Positions 5,252 to 6,091 of a DNA stretch of 6,091 nucleotides are shown here, one piece after another (position 1 is the stretch's first letter; each line of letters begins with the position of its first letter). Under the pieces are notes generated by a model. The model did no database searches and was not told the origin of the DNA. It saw only the letters and a program-made list of their open reading frames with translations. The stretch comes from an uncultured Clostridia bacterium (GTDB lineage: Bacteria; Bacillota; Clostridia; Christensenellales; Borkfalkiaceae). The stretch is taken from assembly GCA_905235815.1 (NCBI GenBank), contig CAJOMT010000009.1, positions 24,956 through 31,046 of the forward strand, in the 5' to 3' direction. The position numbers and the translations under genes are program-made.

Positions 5252-6091
5252 AGAAAATAAAATAATTAAATATCGCAAGACCTTTGACGATGCGGCCGAA
5301 CTCGCTTACGAACGCCGAGAAAACGGTGATTACGTCGGCGCTCTGTCTATTATGCAGTATGAGGCGCAAAATGGAAATAATCCCGACGTTTACGCTCATA
5401 TTGCGGATATTTATACGCAAATGGAGCAGTATGAGGTCGCCATAAAATACTGGTATAAGTTTATGCTCAAATCCAAGCCGAAATATTATTTTGACGCTTA
5501 TAACGGGCTTGGGGCAAATTTCTTTATGGCAGGAAACGACGCACTTGCCGGATATTATTTTAATAAGCAACTCGAAAACGGTTCGTTAGAGGAAAGCGTT
5601 TACGAGGACGTGTTGGAAGATTATCTCGATAGTCTTATAGATATGAAACGGCAAAATTACAGAGTCGTTTATCCCAAGCCACAATCCGAAACGGACGAAG
5701 AAAATTATGAAGCCGCAAAGGTAAAAATAGATAATCAAGACTATATCGGCGCAATCGAAACCTTAAATATGATAGGCGAAGAAAGCGAGTTTTATTTAAA
5801 GGCAAAGACTGCGAAAGGGTATGCGTATTTTTATTTAAACGAACTCGTTACCGCCTTCGACGAAGTCTCGAAAGCGATAGATATGGGCGAAATAAATATT
5901 TATTCGTTGACGCTTGCGATAAATTTGAGCGCATTGTCGTCAAGTATGGAAGAATTCGGTAAATATATAGATTTATTATTGGATTATAAAGATTTTTCAG
6001 ATGACGACAAGTATAAAAAACTGAATTTGTTGATAAATTTGAATCTTACCAAAGAGGCGTTGGAATATTCAGAGGAAATAGTAGATTTGCT
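5235..6091 (+). CDS. TPR-like repeat protein, C-terminus outside the window
   Basis: The frame opens at ATG 5235 (MNYSNRENKI) and continues without a stop to the window end, giving 285 codons plus two bases. Helical-pair repeats resembling TPRs are visible. One covers about 17-47 (FDDAAELAYERRENGDYVGA), and one about 50-83 (PDVYAHIADIYTQMEQYEVA then IKYWYKFMLKSKP). A third spans about 84-116 (FDAYNGLGANFFMAGNDALA), and a looser set about 157-218 (ENYEAAKVKIDNQDYIGAIE; KAKTAKGYAYFYLNELVTAF). There is no signal peptide or transmembrane segment, so it is probably a cytoplasmic scaffold or adaptor. No catalytic motif is seen in this part; an enzymatic domain could follow. It overlaps hslO by 17 bp and has no clear Shine-Dalgarno sequence, which suggests coupled translation. 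The partner and function are not recognisable. Confidence 0.85.
   Translation, partial: MNYSNRENKIIKYRKTFDDAAELAYERRENGDYVGALSIMQYEAQNGNNPDVYAHIADIYTQMEQYEVAIKYWYKFMLKSKPKYYFDAYNGLGANFFMAGNDALAGYYFNKQLENGSLEESVYEDVLEDYLDSLIDMKRQNYRVVYPKPQSETDEENYEAAKVKIDNQDYIGAIETLNMIGEESEFYLKAKTAKGYAYFYLNELVTAFDEVSKAIDMGEINIYSLTLAINLSALSSSMEEFGKYIDLLLDYKDFSDDDKYKKLNLLINLNLTKEALEYSEEIVDL

Noticed and set aside
5244..5570. 108-codon open frame on the - strand opposite the TPR-like gene
   Set aside because: The + strand frame here continues with TPR-like helices for 285 codons and coding-like codon use; the - strand product resembles nothing and lacks a ribosome site.

Overview
The window is AT-rich, with Shine-Dalgarno-led genes and low-GC codon use. 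It encodes a YesL-type (DUF624) membrane protein, a redox-switch Hsp33, a dapA-dapB lysine/diaminopimelate pair, and surface proteins with LysM and InlB-like domains. Together these point to a Bacillota (Firmicutes) chromosome, most likely an uncultured clostridial lineage. That placement is inference from gene content; no marker gene is present. There is no rRNA, tRNA, CRISPR array, insertion sequence or phage gene.

Left region (1-715, + strand): the last 47 codons of a protein ending in a LysM peptidoglycan-binding domain, followed by its own promoter and a second envelope gene. That second gene has an N-terminal membrane anchor, an acidic/Ser-rich linker and a C-terminal InlB B-repeat-like domain. 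It is broken in this sequence by an exact 8-bp tandem duplication (444-459). Removing one copy restores a 170-residue reading frame ending at 715.

Middle region (718-2339, - strand): dapA then dapB, overlapping by ATGA, which encode consecutive steps from aspartate semialdehyde to tetrahydrodipicolinate for lysine and cell-wall diaminopimelate. dapB converges on the broken surface gene with only two bases between the stop codons.

Right region (2457-6091, + strand): a tight operon of four genes leaving a 117-bp divergent promoter region that contains a 22-bp perfect AT palindrome. The genes are a YesL/DUF624-family membrane protein with an extended charged tail, a class I SAM-dependent methyltransferase, Hsp33 (hslO), and a TPR-like protein that runs off the window. 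Spacing is 1 bp, then two overlaps of 17 bp each, so translational coupling is likely. What the membrane protein, methyltransferase and TPR protein do together with the redox chaperone cannot be read from sequence alone.

The window is mostly ordinary housekeeping DNA. The strongest unusual signals are the duplication-inactivated surface gene, its apparently leaderless promoter, and the compact Hsp33-containing operon.
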